DNA of 64,000 nucleotides from Altererythrobacter sp. CAU 1644 (GCF_029623755.1 NZ_CP121106.1:2112352-2176351), one strand, 5' to 3'. Counted from the first letter of the stretch, positions 1-11,977 are shown. Made by a program: numbers and translations. Notes: generated by a model from the letters alone, not told the origin.

Positions 1-1271
1 TAGATCGTCCACCCGCCCGCCTCGGTATAGGCGCTCTGGTCATCCGTCGTCTCAAGATCGCCGTCGCCATCGACGAACTTGGTGCCCGAGATCGAGCCGT
101 ACTCGACATTACCGAAGTTGAGCTGCTCGGTTACCTGGAACTCACCCTCGGGCAACCCTTCGAGATCCTTGTCGATGATAACTTGGGTCACCCCGTCGAG
201 CGTACCATCTCCGTCAAAGGTGAACGCCCAACCTTCGAGGGTATAATTGGCTGGATCGAGAGGGTTGTCATTGACTGGAATTTCGAGCGCAAATCCAAGC
301 TCGGTAATCGTTACCGTGTAATCCTGATTGTTCCCGTCAACCAATGGGATGAAATACTGGCCAATGGAATTCGTATTGACGACCCCTTCGTGGAGGATCG
401 CATTGTTGCCATTCCCGGTAGTGTAGGAATACTTGAGCCAGAAATCCCCGATACCTTCTTCGCCGGAGTCCTCTCCCATGGCGACGTCCCACATGCCGTC
501 GCCGTCGAGGTCGTCCCATTTGAAACCGGTCAAGACGCCATCGGCGACCTTTGACACCGACCACTCCTCAAACCCGGATTCCGAGGTGTAGTCGCCCCAT
601 AATCCTACGCCCGATCCACCGCCGGCGAAGTCACCGCCGTCAGTATCGTCGAGGGTGCCGGTGGTGCCGAACTCCGAATAAAGCAGGACGTTGGTGGTTT
701 CCGGATCGGCACCGCCAAAATCATCAACCGGTATGTAGAAGAACATGTCCGACTTGCCGCTGCCGGCCTGAAGCGAATAGTCGAGCAATAGGGTGTTGTC
801 AGTATCGTCGGTGCCGTCGAGATTCTGGTCGTCGAGATCCCAGATCGGGGTCGTGGCTGCATCGAAGGCAGCAGAGCCGAGTTCGGCCGTCAAATTCGGA
901 TTGGTCGTGGTATAGAGCTTGAGTTCATTAAGCGACAGAAGCGGTGTGCTGTTCGCCTCGTTGATATCGAGCCTGAACTCGTAATAGGAAGTGCCGTCGA
1001 TTTCGACGATCGGTACGTCGCTCAGCAGCAGCGATGTCGTGAACTGTGGTGAGCTATTTTCGTCGTAGGGTACACCGCGGCCGTCTGTGTTGTAGCCTTG
1101 CTCCGTACCCGTGGCCTGGACTCGAACGAAAGCCTGGATCAGGCCGGTACCAGAAGAACCCTCAGCCGAGAGAGTGCGAAATATCGCGCTATCGATGGTT
1201 GCATCGTTACCGGTTTCGGTAAGGTCGTAATAGACTTCGCCGTCGCCATCGACATACTGGAATTCAGCCAT
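1..1271 (-). CDS. Large secreted/surface protein with SdrD B-like repeats (5' part; runs off the window)
   Basis: An open frame of 423 codons begins at ATG 1271, preceded on the minus strand by GGAGAGAG, and continues past the window edge. It starts MAEFQYVDGDGEVYYDL and has no Sec signal peptide, which fits a type I secretion substrate, though that is inference. Two segments resemble SdrD B-like/Cna-B beta-sandwich repeats: TGFKWDDLDGDGMWD (near residues 244-258) and ISGTKFVDGDGD near the window edge. The protein is acidic, rich in Asp, Gly, Thr and Asn, and full of DxDGD motifs that probably bind calcium. It is probably an adhesin or matrix protein. No enzymatic motif is visible, and the C-terminal secretion signal lies outside the window. 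Confidence 0.7.
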   Translation of the reverse strand, partial: MAEFQYVDGDGEVYYDLTETGNDATIDSAIFRTLSAEGSSGTGLIQAFVRVQATGTEQGYNTDGRGVPYDENSSPQFTTSLLLSDVPIVEIDGTSYYEFRLDINEANSTPLLSLNELKLYTTTNPNLTAELGSAAFDAATTPIWDLDDQNLDGTDDTDNTLLLDYSLQAGSGKSDMFFYIPVDDFGGADPETTNVLLYSEFGTTGTLDDTDGGDFAGGGSGVGLWGDYTSESGFEEWSVSKVADGVLTGFKWDDLDGDGMWDVAMGEDSGEEGIGDFWLKYSYTTGNGNNAILHEGVVNTNSIGQYFIPLVDGNNQDYTVTITELGFALEIPVNDNPLDPANYTLEGWAFTFDGDGTLDGVTQVIIDKDLEGLPEGEFQVTEQLNFGNVEYGSISGTKFVDGDGDLETTDDQSAYTEAGGWTI

Positions 1272-1360
1272 TTTCTCTCTCCACTCTCGCGGGCTGCGTC
1301 CCGCGCGCGAACAACAACTCGACCCCGACGGCTTGGCGTGCCGCCTGTTATGTCAGCTAC

Positions 1361-1372
1361 GTTCGATCGAAC
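1361..1372. promoter_or_regulatory. Perfect 12-bp palindrome upstream of the surface-protein gene
   Basis: GTTCGATCGAAC is a perfect inverted repeat about 90 bp upstream of the minus-strand start at 1271. It could be an operator, but nothing identifies a regulator. Confidence 0.3.
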
Positions 1373-1608
1373 ATTTGGGAGAAAGTCGGCAGGAGCGGCG
1401 CAAATGCTGCCGCTGCATGTCGGCTGAAGACGACCCTTTTCTGTACCCCATACATTCGAAAAGCGGCCCGAGGGCGATTTGGCGTTGCGAGGTTTCGGTA
1501 CAGACCGAACACGCCCGCCATTTCTTTGGTTAATCGGATGTTAGGTGGGGAGGGAGGCGAGTCAATAGAGTGGAGACTGCGCTAAGTTACTGGACTGTCA
1601 TGTAAAAT

Positions 1609-1622
1609 TACCCATCTGGGTA
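1609..1622. promoter_or_regulatory. Inverted repeat TACCCA-TC-TGGGTA, possible operator
   Basis: Six perfectly complementary bases flank a 2-base centre, in AT-richer DNA about 340 bp upstream of the surface-protein start. The dyad resembles the kind of site bound by dimeric LuxR-type or similar regulators. The regulator and the target gene are unknown. Confidence 0.3.
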
Positions 1623-2231
1623 GGTCGGGAGATTTCCCGCAATAGATTGATTCTTGGAGATAATTGATATCGACTCACGGAAATTTCAGGATTTTCCCTT
1701 GATCGAGAGACTTAATCGGAGATTCAATGGCTTGGCAGACTTGCGATCGGTGTTGCCTCGCGGCGTCATGCCCATTTTGCGCCACGTCGTCTTGGAAGAA
1801 AATTTGCCTCTCGGGCGGTTCATTGTCGCCAATCGCTCGATCCCGGCTGCCAAACCTGACCAGGAGCGCGCGAGTCGCGCCCGAGTCGTTTTCGGAGCAC
1901 TTGCAGCTACCGGAAAGCCGGTGGCCAGCCCTTGGGGGCGGAAAGTCCGACCAAAAAGTGCCCATAGAAGCCGCTGAATTTGCGTTACGACTTCTGACTC
2001 GACAGGTTTTTCCACAAGATTAGAGTGCCCTCCACTTTACGGGAGCGATTCGGGGGAATTCCACAAATGGAGCGTCCGACATATCGGTCGAGCGGGCCTG
2101 ACCTATTCGGCAGGACCGTGGCGATAGAAGATCTGTCTTTACGGCGTGCGACTTTTGGCCGGATCAGGCCGATGCGTGCCGGACACCGGTTGCTGCGCGT
2201 GTTTGAACGCGTGCTCGCGTTGGGCGACTAA

Positions 2232-3680
2232 CTAACGGGACTTCGCCACCGTCACGAACTTGGTGTCGGTGTAGCCAAGGTAACCCTCGACACCGCCTTC
2301 AGAGCCGAAACCGCTGTCGCCGATGCCGCCAAACGGCGTTTCAGGTGAAGCGACAATCAGGTGATTGATCGCAACCATCCCGGCATGCAGCGCTTTGCCG
2401 AGGTAATAGCTTTCGTCCTGCGAGGTGGTGAAGGCGTATGCGGCAAGGCCGTAGCGCAGAGAGTTGGCGGTCGCCACGGCATCTTCGAGATCGTCGAACG
2501 GGACGATGCCGGCGATCGGACCGAACGGCTCCTCATTCATCAGCCGGCTGTCGGCCGCCGGAGCTGCGACAACGGTCGGTTCGTAGAAGAATCCGCGCCC
2601 TTCGATCGCCTTGCCACCGGTGAGGATCTCGCCGCGATTGCCGCCGAGATCACCCAGGATGTGATCCATCGCCGGGATACGGCGGGCATGGGCGAGGGGG
2701 CCCATGTCCACGGTGTCATCCGCACCGGCGTCGCCGACCTTGATCGTCTTCACCCGCTCGGTGAACTCCGCCACGAACTTGTCGTAGATGCTGCGCGCGA
2801 CGAGGAAACGGGTCGGCGAAACGCAGACCTGCCCGGCGTTGCGGAACTTGACCGTCGCACAATTGGCAACGGCGGTGGCGAAGTCGGCATTCTCCGACAC
2901 GATCACGGGCGCATGTCCGCCGAGTTCGGGGGTGAAGCGTTTCATGCCCTGAGCGGCAAGGGCGCCAAGGTGCTTCCCGACCGCCGTCGAACCGGTGAAG
3001 GACACCTTGCGGGTCACGGGAGAGGCGATGAGATGTTCGGAAACCTTGCCCGGATCGCCGTAGACAAGGTTGACGACACCCTTGGGAACGCCGGCATCGA
3101 CCAAGGTCTCGACCAGTAATTGAGCGGTGGCGGGCGTATCTTCGGCCGGCTTGAGAATGACCGAACAGCCTGCGGCGAGCGCGCCGCCGAGCTTGCGCGC
3201 GGGAAGGTTGACCGGGAAGTTCCACGGCGTGAGCAGCACGGACGGGCCGACCGGGATGTGGTGAACCTGCTGCGACAGGATATGCGCGCTGCGCGGCGGC
3301 ACCATGCGGCCACCCGCGCGCTTGGCCTCTTCAGCCTGGAAATCGATCACGTCCGCGGCACTGGCGACTTCGCCGAGCGATTGAGCCATCGGCTTGCCCA
3401 TTTCGGCGGTGATGATCCGCGCAATTGCGTCCTTGCGCTCGCGGATCAAGTCGCTTGCCCGGCGGAGCACGTTAAAGCGTTCAATCGCGGGCTTGGCGCT
3501 CCATACGCGGAAGCCTTCATCGGCGGCAGCAAGCGCTGCATCGAGCTGTTCGCTCGAAGCCTTCGGCATCAGGCCCAAGACTTCTTCGGTCGCCGGGTTG
3601 ATGACCTCCATTGTCCCGTCGCCGCCCTCTGCAACCCATTCGCCATTGATGAGCATCTTGAGCTGGGGGTAGTTCGACAT
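2232..3680 (-). CDS. gabD: NAD(P)-dependent succinate-semialdehyde dehydrogenase (aldehyde dehydrogenase family)
   Basis: 482 aa, starting at MSNYPQLKM (ATG 3680), with AAAGGA just upstream; the open frame extends further but without family-like sequence. It is a full-length ALDH-superfamily enzyme with TPWNFP (151-156), the FTGSTAVGK cofactor-binding segment (228-236), the general base Glu252 in PELGGH, and nucleophile Cys286 in NAGQVCVSPTRF. The sequence fits the succinate-semialdehyde dehydrogenase group, which oxidises succinate semialdehyde to succinate in GABA or 4-hydroxybutyrate breakdown. The exact aldehyde substrate is inferred. It is cytosolic. It is followed by the long gap at 1272-2231, and no GABA transaminase is nearby. 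Confidence 0.85.
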   Translation of the reverse strand: MSNYPQLKMLINGEWVAEGGDGTMEVINPATEEVLGLMPKASSEQLDAALAAADEGFRVWSAKPAIERFNVLRRASDLIRERKDAIARIITAEMGKPMAQSLGEVASAADVIDFQAEEAKRAGGRMVPPRSAHILSQQVHHIPVGPSVLLTPWNFPVNLPARKLGGALAAGCSVILKPAEDTPATAQLLVETLVDAGVPKGVVNLVYGDPGKVSEHLIASPVTRKVSFTGSTAVGKHLGALAAQGMKRFTPELGGHAPVIVSENADFATAVANCATVKFRNAGQVCVSPTRFLVARSIYDKFVAEFTERVKTIKVGDAGADDTVDMGPLAHARRIPAMDHILGDLGGNRGEILTGGKAIEGRGFFYEPTVVAAPAADSRLMNEEPFGPIAGIVPFDDLEDAVATANSLRYGLAAYAFTTSQDESYYLGKALHAGMVAINHLIVASPETPFGGIGDSGFGSEGGVEGYLGYTDTKFVTVAKSR

Positions 3681-3772
3681 GGGGGATCCTTTTGAGCTTT
3701 GGGCCGGGGAATGCGCGGCGCATGGCGGCGCTTGATTTCGATTGCAACCAGATAGCGAGCTTTTCTCGGCTT

Positions 3773-4255
3773 TCAATCGGCCCAGCCAGGCGGCAGGCGC
3801 GGTTCGACGACTTTCCTCAGCACGAAGCCCGACTCCATACGAACCACGCCGGGCAAGCGTGACAGTTCGTCGCGGTGGATCTGCGCAAAGTGATCGAGCG
3901 AGCGAACCATCACCGTGACGTAATAATCGTCGCTGCCGGACATCAGGTCGCACTGTATGACCGATGGGCTCGCGGCGATCGCCCGTTCGAAGGCATCGAG
4001 CATCTCGTTGCTCTGACTGGCGAGCGTGATCTTGAGGTGAATGGTGACGCCATACCCCAGACCCGCCAGGTCCATGTCGGCGGAGTATCCGCGAATGATC
4101 CCGCTGTCCTCCAGCTGGCGCTGTCGCCGCGCGATCGCGGTCGGTGAACGGCCAATCGACTCGCTCAGTTGCTGGTGCGAAGCGCGGCCGTTTTCCGCCA
4201 ATGCTTCGAGCAGCTTGCGGTCAATAGCGTCGAGTTGGTTGATGGAAAGCTGCAA
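3773..4255 (-). CDS. Lrp/AsnC-family transcriptional regulator
   Basis: 160 aa. The N-terminal winged helix-turn-helix (about residues 8-60: LDAIDRKLLEALAENGRAS, then LSESIGRSPTAIARR) is followed by a RAM/AsnC ligand-binding domain (about 68-150, with CDLMSGSDDYYV). Proteins of this family form octamers and sense amino acids. The gene is transcribed divergently from alanine dehydrogenase with a 118-bp shared promoter region, the usual arrangement of an Lrp-type activator of ald. It therefore probably responds to alanine or another amino acid. That role is inferred from family and position. Confidence 0.88.
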   Translation of the reverse strand: MQLSINQLDAIDRKLLEALAENGRASHQQLSESIGRSPTAIARRQRQLEDSGIIRGYSADMDLAGLGYGVTIHLKITLASQSNEMLDAFERAIAASPSVIQCDLMSGSDDYYVTVMVRSLDHFAQIHRDELSRLPGVVRMESGFVLRKVVEPRLPPGWAD

Positions 4256-4284
4256 GATAATCGCCCTCTACGCAGATATTGCCC

Positions 4285-4301
4285 ATTATTGTTCCAATTA
4301 T
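4285..4301. promoter_or_regulatory. Near-palindrome in the lrp-ald intergenic region, candidate Lrp operator
   Basis: ATTATTG-TTC-CAATTAT is an inverted repeat with one mismatched pair and a 3-base centre. It is AT-rich like known Lrp/AsnC sites and lies between the divergent regulator and ald starts. Only the dyad is seen; regulator binding is inferred. Confidence 0.4.
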
Positions 4302-4373
4302 CACCACTCTTTGATGAGAAACAAGGCTCGATTGCCTGTATTCTGCGTGGGTTAGGGAATTAGGAGAGATCCC

Positions 4374-5456
<1,083 letters not shown>

Positions 5457-5504
5457 TGCCGCTTTCTCGGCAGGTTTGACTTGACGGAGGTGCGGGGCTG
5501 ATGT

Positions 5505-5533
5505 CTCCCTGAATGGCAGTTTGCCATCAGGGA
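5505..5533 (+). promoter_or_regulatory. Hairpin that sequesters the frmA ribosome-binding site
   Basis: CTCCCTGAATGGCA (5505-5518) pairs with TGCCATCAGGGAG (5521-5533) with one bulged A, about 13 base pairs. The GGAG at 5530-5533, 7 bases before the frmA ATG, lies in the right arm and pairs with CTCC at 5505-5508. No T-run follows, so it is not a terminator. It could be an RNA translational switch or, as DNA, an operator for a formaldehyde-responsive repressor. Confidence 0.5.
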
Positions 5534-5540
5534 GCCAGCT

Positions 5541-6652
<1,112 letters not shown>

Positions 6653-6653
<1 letters not shown>

Positions 6654-7009
6654 TGGCGACGAAGATCAATCTTGCGGAGAAGCTGTCCCGCTTCGAGGAT
6701 CATTGGGCGCCGCGCATCGTCGCGCGCTATAACGACAATGAAGTGCGATTGGTGAAGGTCGAGGGCGAGTTCCTCTGGCACAGCCACGAGGATACGGACG
6801 AACTGTTCCTGGTGCTCGCAGGCGAACTCGAGATGGAGTTTCGCGACCGGACCGAAGTTCTGGGGGAGGGCGAGTTGATCGTCGTTCCGCGCGCGACCGA
6901 GCATCGCCCTTGCGCGCGCAAGGGTGAGGTCAAACTGTTGCTGATCGACCCGAAGGAGATGCCGAATACCGGCGATCCGGCGACAGCGACTGTCGCTGTC
7001 GAGATTTGA
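6653..7009 (+). CDS. Cupin-domain protein in the formaldehyde operon
   Basis: 118 aa; the ATG overlaps the frmA stop by one base (TGATG), so translation is probably coupled. A single cupin fold is visible: the first metal motif in FLWHSHEDTDELFLVL (near residues 42-57) and the second in PRATEHRPCARKGEVKLLLID. It is a small cytosolic protein with no signal peptide. Cupins of this kind often bind metal and can be isomerases, dioxygenases or ligand-binding proteins; the substrate cannot be told. Its place between frmA and fghA suggests a link to aldehyde or glutathione-adduct metabolism, by context only. Confidence 0.85.
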
Positions 7010-7012
7010 CGC

Positions 7013-7513
7013 ATGGAAGGTGAAGAAAAGCTTTGGTCCGATCTGGACGCGTTGCGGATCGCCTACGAAAACCACGAACATGAGGCCGTGTTCACGGTCG
7101 AGGAAAGTCGTGGGATCAAGGCGGGCATACCTGGCGAGCACACCAAGAACCTGTTCCTGAAGGACGCTGCTGGTGATTTTTTGCTGGTAACGGTTCCTTC
7201 CGACGATCCGGTCGACCTCAAGGCCTTGCCGCATGCGATCGGTTGCAAGCGGGTGAGCTTTGGCAAGGCGGAAGATATGATACGCCTGATCAGGATCGAG
7301 CCGGGGTCGGTCACGCCGCTGGCGATGATCAATGCGGCGCCCGGTGCCATCACGCTGGTTCTGGACCAGGCCCTGTCTGAAGCGGATCGCGTCAATGTCC
7401 ATCCGCTGCGCAACACTGCCACGGTGGGGTTGCCGGGCGAACACATCCTGCGGTTGACCCGCCACTGGGGGCACGAGCCGGTCGTGGCCGCAATACCCAA
7501 GAAGGAGGCATGA
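7013..7513 (+). CDS. Prolyl-tRNA editing protein (YbaK/EbsC-ProX family deacylase)
   Basis: 166 aa; starts 3 bases after the cupin stop. It contains the YbaK/ProX fold with THLFLKD-type sequence (GEHTKNLFLKDAAGDFLLV), the glycine-rich GSVTPLAMIN loop, and the C-terminal NVHPLRNTATVGL segment. Free-standing ProX proteins hydrolyse mischarged Ala-tRNA(Pro) or related species. This version is close to the length of stand-alone ProXp-ala. It sits in the formaldehyde operon, an unexpected place for a translation-quality enzyme. Its stop overlaps the next gene's start region. Confidence 0.85.
   Translation: MEGEEKLWSDLDALRIAYENHEHEAVFTVEESRGIKAGIPGEHTKNLFLKDAAGDFLLVTVPSDDPVDLKALPHAIGCKRVSFGKAEDMIRLIRIEPGSVTPLAMINAAPGAITLVLDQALSEADRVNVHPLRNTATVGLPGEHILRLTRHWGHEPVVAAIPKKEA
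7502..7508 (+). promoter_or_regulatory. Ribosome-binding site AAGGAGG deciding the fghA start
   Basis: AAGGAGG lies 4 bases before ATG 7513 but only one base before the adjacent ATG 7510, so 7513 is the more likely start. The site is inside the end of the prolyl-editing gene. Confidence 0.6.
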
Positions 7514-8355
7514 TGGCGCTCGAGACTGTCAGCGAAAACAAGGCCTTCGGCGGGGTGCAGGGCGTCTATTCGCATGCGTCCGAAGAGACCGGGACGGACA
7601 TGACTTTCTCGGTCTTCGTCCCCGACCGCGCGAGCGGCGCTAAGCTGCCGGTGTTGTGGTATCTCTCGGGCCTCACCTGTACTCATGCGAACGTGACCGA
7701 GAAGGGCGAGTTTCGCGCCGCCTGCGCCGAACATAGCGTGATATTCGTTGCGCCCGATACTTCGCCGCGCGGCGATGACGTGCCCGACGCGGCGGATGAA
7801 TACGATTTTGGCAAAGGCGCGGGCTTTTATGTCGATGCGACCCGCGAGCCGTGGCGCAAGCATTACCGGATGCGCAGCTACATCGAGCGCGAACTGCCGG
7901 AAGTAATTGCCGCCAATTTCCCGGTCGATATGGAGCGGCAAGGGATCACCGGCCATTCGATGGGCGGACATGGTGCGCTGACGGTCGGCCTCCGCAACCC
8001 CGAACGCTTCCGCTCCATCAGCGCCTTCAGCCCGATCGTCGCGCCCAGCCAGGTGCCGTGGGGCAAAAAGGCTTTGGGCCGATATCTCGGAGAGGACCGC
8101 ACGGCCTGGCGCGAATATGACGCCTGCGCATTGATCGAGGATGGTGCCAGGCACGATCACATCCTCGTCGACCAAGGCACGGCTGACAATTTCCTCGACG
8201 ACCAGCTACAAACGCATCGCTTTGCCGAGGCTTGCGAGAACGCCGGGATCGACGCCGAAATCCGCATGCAGGAAGGCTACGACCACTCCTATTATTTCAT
8301 CTCGACCTTCATGGCCGAGCATGTCGCCTGGCATGCGGCGAGGCTCAAGGCTTGA
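7513..8355 (+). CDS. fghA: S-formylglutathione hydrolase
   Basis: 280 aa from MALETVSENKAFGG. It is an alpha/beta-hydrolase (esterase D family) with the nucleophile Ser149 in GHSMGGHGAL, the conserved LSGLTCTHAN and APDTSPRGDDVPDAADEYDFGKGAGFYV segments, and a C-terminal His in YDHSYYF. It hydrolyses S-formylglutathione to formate and glutathione, completing the pathway begun by frmA. Its start overlaps the stop of the prolyl-editing gene (ATGATG), so the two are probably coupled. A GNAT gene overlaps its own stop. Confidence 0.95.
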   Translation: MALETVSENKAFGGVQGVYSHASEETGTDMTFSVFVPDRASGAKLPVLWYLSGLTCTHANVTEKGEFRAACAEHSVIFVAPDTSPRGDDVPDAADEYDFGKGAGFYVDATREPWRKHYRMRSYIERELPEVIAANFPVDMERQGITGHSMGGHGALTVGLRNPERFRSISAFSPIVAPSQVPWGKKALGRYLGEDRTAWREYDACALIEDGARHDHILVDQGTADNFLDDQLQTHRFAEACENAGIDAEIRMQEGYDHSYYFISTFMAEHVAWHAARLKA

Positions 8356-8933
8356 AGCTCGAAGTATTGACCGGAGCGGCAATCGAACACGCCATCCCGG
8401 CGCTTGCCCGCTTGCGGATCGCGGTCTTTGCTGAGTGGCCATACCTCTATTCCGGCGATCTCGCTTATGAGGAAGACTATCTCCGCGCCTTCGCCGCCGC
8501 CCCGGATGCCGTGCTGGTCACGGCCTGTGAGCGCGATCAGATCGTCGGCGCATCGACCGCATCACCGCTCGTCGCGCAGGAATCCGAAATCCGCGAGCCG
8601 GTCGCGGCCTATGGCCTGGATCCTGAAGAGATCTTCTACTTCGGCGAGAGCGTCCTCCTGCCCGAGTATCGCGGTCGCGGACTGGGGCATGCCTTCTTCG
8701 ACCATCGCGAGGCGCATGCGCGGGCAAGCGAGGCGAAGTTCTCGATGTTTGCCGGAGTTATCCGGCCCCAAGACCACCCGGCGAAACCTCAAGGCTACCG
8801 TCCGCTCGATGCCTTCTGGCGCGGGCGGAGTTACGAGAAAGTCGAAGGCCTCACCTGCCAGATCGCCTGGCAGGACCATGGCGAGGATGCCGAAACGCCC
8901 AAGCCCCTGCAGTTCTGGATGCGCGAACTCTAG
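8352..8933 (+). CDS. GNAT-family N-acetyltransferase
   Basis: 193 aa if it starts at TTG 8352, which overlaps the fghA stop (TTGA); no other start gives a family-like N-terminus (LKLEVLTGAAIEHAIPALARLR). The acetyl-CoA binding motif is in FGESVLLPEYRGRGLGHAFFDHREAHA (about residues 97-123), the RGxGxG/A pattern of GNATs. It presumably acetylates a small molecule or protein amine; the substrate is unknown. Tight overlap with fghA makes it part of the formaldehyde run. The unusual TTG start is inferred. Confidence 0.8.
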   Translation: MKLEVLTGAAIEHAIPALARLRIAVFAEWPYLYSGDLAYEEDYLRAFAAAPDAVLVTACERDQIVGASTASPLVAQESEIREPVAAYGLDPEEIFYFGESVLLPEYRGRGLGHAFFDHREAHARASEAKFSMFAGVIRPQDHPAKPQGYRPLDAFWRGRSYEKVEGLTCQIAWQDHGEDAETPKPLQFWMREL

Positions 8934-8937
8934 CCGG

Positions 8938-9948
8938 TCAGGCTTCGACCACCTTCTGCTCGATCGCGCCGAAGATCGAATGGTTCGCCTTGTCGCGCAT
9001 CTCGACGCGCACCGTATCGCCTGGGCGCATGAAGCGGGTCTTGGGCGAGCCCTCGTAGATCGTCTCGATCATGCGGATCTCCGCGATGCAGGAATAGCCA
9101 AGGCCACCTTCGCTGACCGGCTTGCCCGGTCCGCCATCTTCGCCCTTGTTGCTGATCGTGCCCGAGCCGATGATCGTGCCCGCGGCGAGCTTGCGGGTCT
9201 TGGCCGCATGGGCGACGAGCTGCGCCATGTTGAAGGTCGCATCGACGCCGACCTCTGCGCGGCCGAACGCTGCGCCATTGTAATCGACCATCAGCGGCAG
9301 GTGGATCAGGCTGTCCTTCCACGCATCGCCCAGCTCGTCAGGCGTCACCGCGACGGGCGAGAAGGCGCTCGCCGGCTTTGACTGGAAGAAGCCGAACCCC
9401 TTGGCGAGTTCGCCCGGGATCAGGCCGCGCAGCGATACGTCATTGACCAGCATGACCAGCTTGATGTGACCGGCGGCATCTTCCGCCGAAACACCCATTG
9501 GCACGTCGTCGGTGATGACCGCAATTTCGCCTTCCATGTCGCAGCCCCAGGCGACGTCACCCAGCGGGATGTCCTCGCGCGGAGCGAGGAAGCTGTCGCT
9601 GCCGCCCTGATACATCAGCGGATCGTGATAGAAGCTCTCGGGCACCTCGGCGTCGCGCGCTTTGCGCACCAGTTCGACGTGATTGATGTAGGCGCTGCCA
9701 TCGGCCCATTGATAGGCGCGGGGCAGGGGCGAATGCGCCTCCCGCTCGTGAAAGCGCTCGCACGGCACCGCTTCATGCTCCACATCCATGGCAAGCACTT
9801 CAAGCTTGGGCGCAACCTCTTCCCAATTGTCGAGCGCCGCCTGCAGCGTCGGCGCGATGTTGTCGGCGGCGCAGTAGCGGGTGAGGTCCTTCGAGACGAC
9901 GACCAGCTTTCCGTCGCGAGTGCCGTCCTTGAGCGTGGCGAGTTTCAT
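8938..9948 (-). CDS. fahA: Fumarylacetoacetate hydrolase-family protein (fumarylacetoacetase)
   Basis: 336 aa, MKLATLKDGTRDGKL. The N-terminal part is of the bacterial fumarylacetoacetase type, and the FAH catalytic domain follows: DPLMYQGGSDSFL, the metal-binding region DMEGEIAVITDDVPMG, LVNDVSLRGLIPGE, and TIIGSGTISNK. It cleaves fumarylacetoacetate to fumarate and acetoacetate, the last step of homogentisate/tyrosine degradation. Its ATG overlaps the maleylacetoacetate isomerase stop (ATGA), so the two are co-translated and catalyse consecutive steps. Homogentisate dioxygenase is not in the window. Confidence 0.9.
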   Translation of the reverse strand: MKLATLKDGTRDGKLVVVSKDLTRYCAADNIAPTLQAALDNWEEVAPKLEVLAMDVEHEAVPCERFHEREAHSPLPRAYQWADGSAYINHVELVRKARDAEVPESFYHDPLMYQGGSDSFLAPREDIPLGDVAWGCDMEGEIAVITDDVPMGVSAEDAAGHIKLVMLVNDVSLRGLIPGELAKGFGFFQSKPASAFSPVAVTPDELGDAWKDSLIHLPLMVDYNGAAFGRAEVGVDATFNMAQLVAHAAKTRKLAAGTIIGSGTISNKGEDGGPGKPVSEGGLGYSCIAEIRMIETIYEGSPKTRFMRPGDTVRVEMRDKANHSIFGAIEQKVVEA

Positions 9949-10589
9949 TGAGACCTCTCTGGATTATCCGGTTGATTGTCAGGGTGCGCGCGCTGGAATT
10001 CCGGCAGCGCGAGGCAAGCGGCTTCGATCCGCTCGATATGCGGCTTGTCGCCGAAGTCGAAACTGAAGCGGCGCGCGTTGTAGACCTGCGGCAGCAGCAC
10101 GACCTCGAAAAAGCCGGGGCGGTCGAACAGGAAATCGCCGGTGCCCAGCTGTGCCAGGCGCTGTTCGACAGGTCCGAGCGTGCGGGCGAGCCAGTGGCGA
10201 TACCAGGTGTCGATCTCATCCTGCGAATGACCGAGCGGGTTCTTCAGATATTTGAGCACCGGCAGGTTAAGTGGCGCATGCAGCTCGGTCGCAATGGCAT
10301 AGGCCAGTTCGCGCGCGGTGTAGCGATCTTCCAGATCTGCGGGCAGGAGCGGGCGCTCAGGATGGGCCTCGTCGAGCCATTCGATCAGCGCCATCGATTG
10401 CGCGCGGTCGCGCCCGTCGGCTTCCAGCATCGGCACCGAGCCGAAGGGGTTGCGGCTCGTATAGGCCGCACCCTTCTGTTCGGATTGGAGCAGGTTAACC
10501 GGGATATTCTCGAACGCGATCCCCTTTAGTTCCAGCGCGATGCGCAGGCGGTAGGAGGTCGAACTGCGATAATATCCGTAGAGCTTCAT
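9945..10589 (-). CDS. maiA: Maleylacetoacetate isomerase (zeta-class glutathione S-transferase)
   Basis: 214 aa. The N-terminal thioredoxin-fold GST domain begins KLYGYYRSSTSYRLRIALEL; SSTS replaces the classical SSCS of zeta GSTs, a change I believe also occurs in other bacterial members. The GSH-binding QSMALIEWLDE lies near 64-74. The C-terminal helical domain has YRHWLARTLGPVE and the zeta-type PQVYNARRF segment. It uses glutathione to isomerise maleylacetoacetate to fumarylacetoacetate, which the overlapping downstream gene then cleaves. AGGA precedes the ATG. Confidence 0.93.
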   Translation of the reverse strand: MKLYGYYRSSTSYRLRIALELKGIAFENIPVNLLQSEQKGAAYTSRNPFGSVPMLEADGRDRAQSMALIEWLDEAHPERPLLPADLEDRYTARELAYAIATELHAPLNLPVLKYLKNPLGHSQDEIDTWYRHWLARTLGPVEQRLAQLGTGDFLFDRPGFFEVVLLPQVYNARRFSFDFGDKPHIERIEAACLALPEFQRAHPDNQPDNPERSQ

Positions 10590-10770
10590 TGTGCCGAAAT
10601 CCTACTGGATGGAACACTTGGAACACGGTTCATGGCGCCAAAAAAGGGCGCCCTCACGCGGGTCGCACGGCGCCATTGGAAACGGCCTGCATCGCGGGAA
10701 ACCGGAGAGCGCATCGCCGCTTCCTGCCACAAGGTGGCAGCGTAGGACAGCATGCGCGCTCCGCCCTGCA

Positions 10771-11955
<1,185 letters not shown>

Positions 11956-11977
11956 TGGTTTCTCCTGTAACTAAATT

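Larger units (their letters stand above)
1272..2231. other. Long region without a convincing gene
   Basis: About 960 bases separate the secreted-protein start from the dehydrogenase end. The part near 1520-1720 is more AT-rich than its surroundings. Short open frames exist on both strands, but I recognise none and none has a clear ribosome-binding site. The segment holds two palindromes, listed separately. It may be a long leader or promoter region for the surface-protein gene, or the remains of a decayed gene. Confidence 0.5.

Noticed and set aside
1654..2231. Three short plus-strand frames (1654-1977, 1727-2023, 2025-2231)
   Set aside because: No recognised domain, no ribosome-binding site and mutual overlap; kept only as possible remains of a gene.
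5505..5533. Reading the hairpin before frmA as an ald terminator
   Set aside because: No T-run follows, and the right arm contains frmA's own ribosome-binding site, so a leader or operator role fits better.
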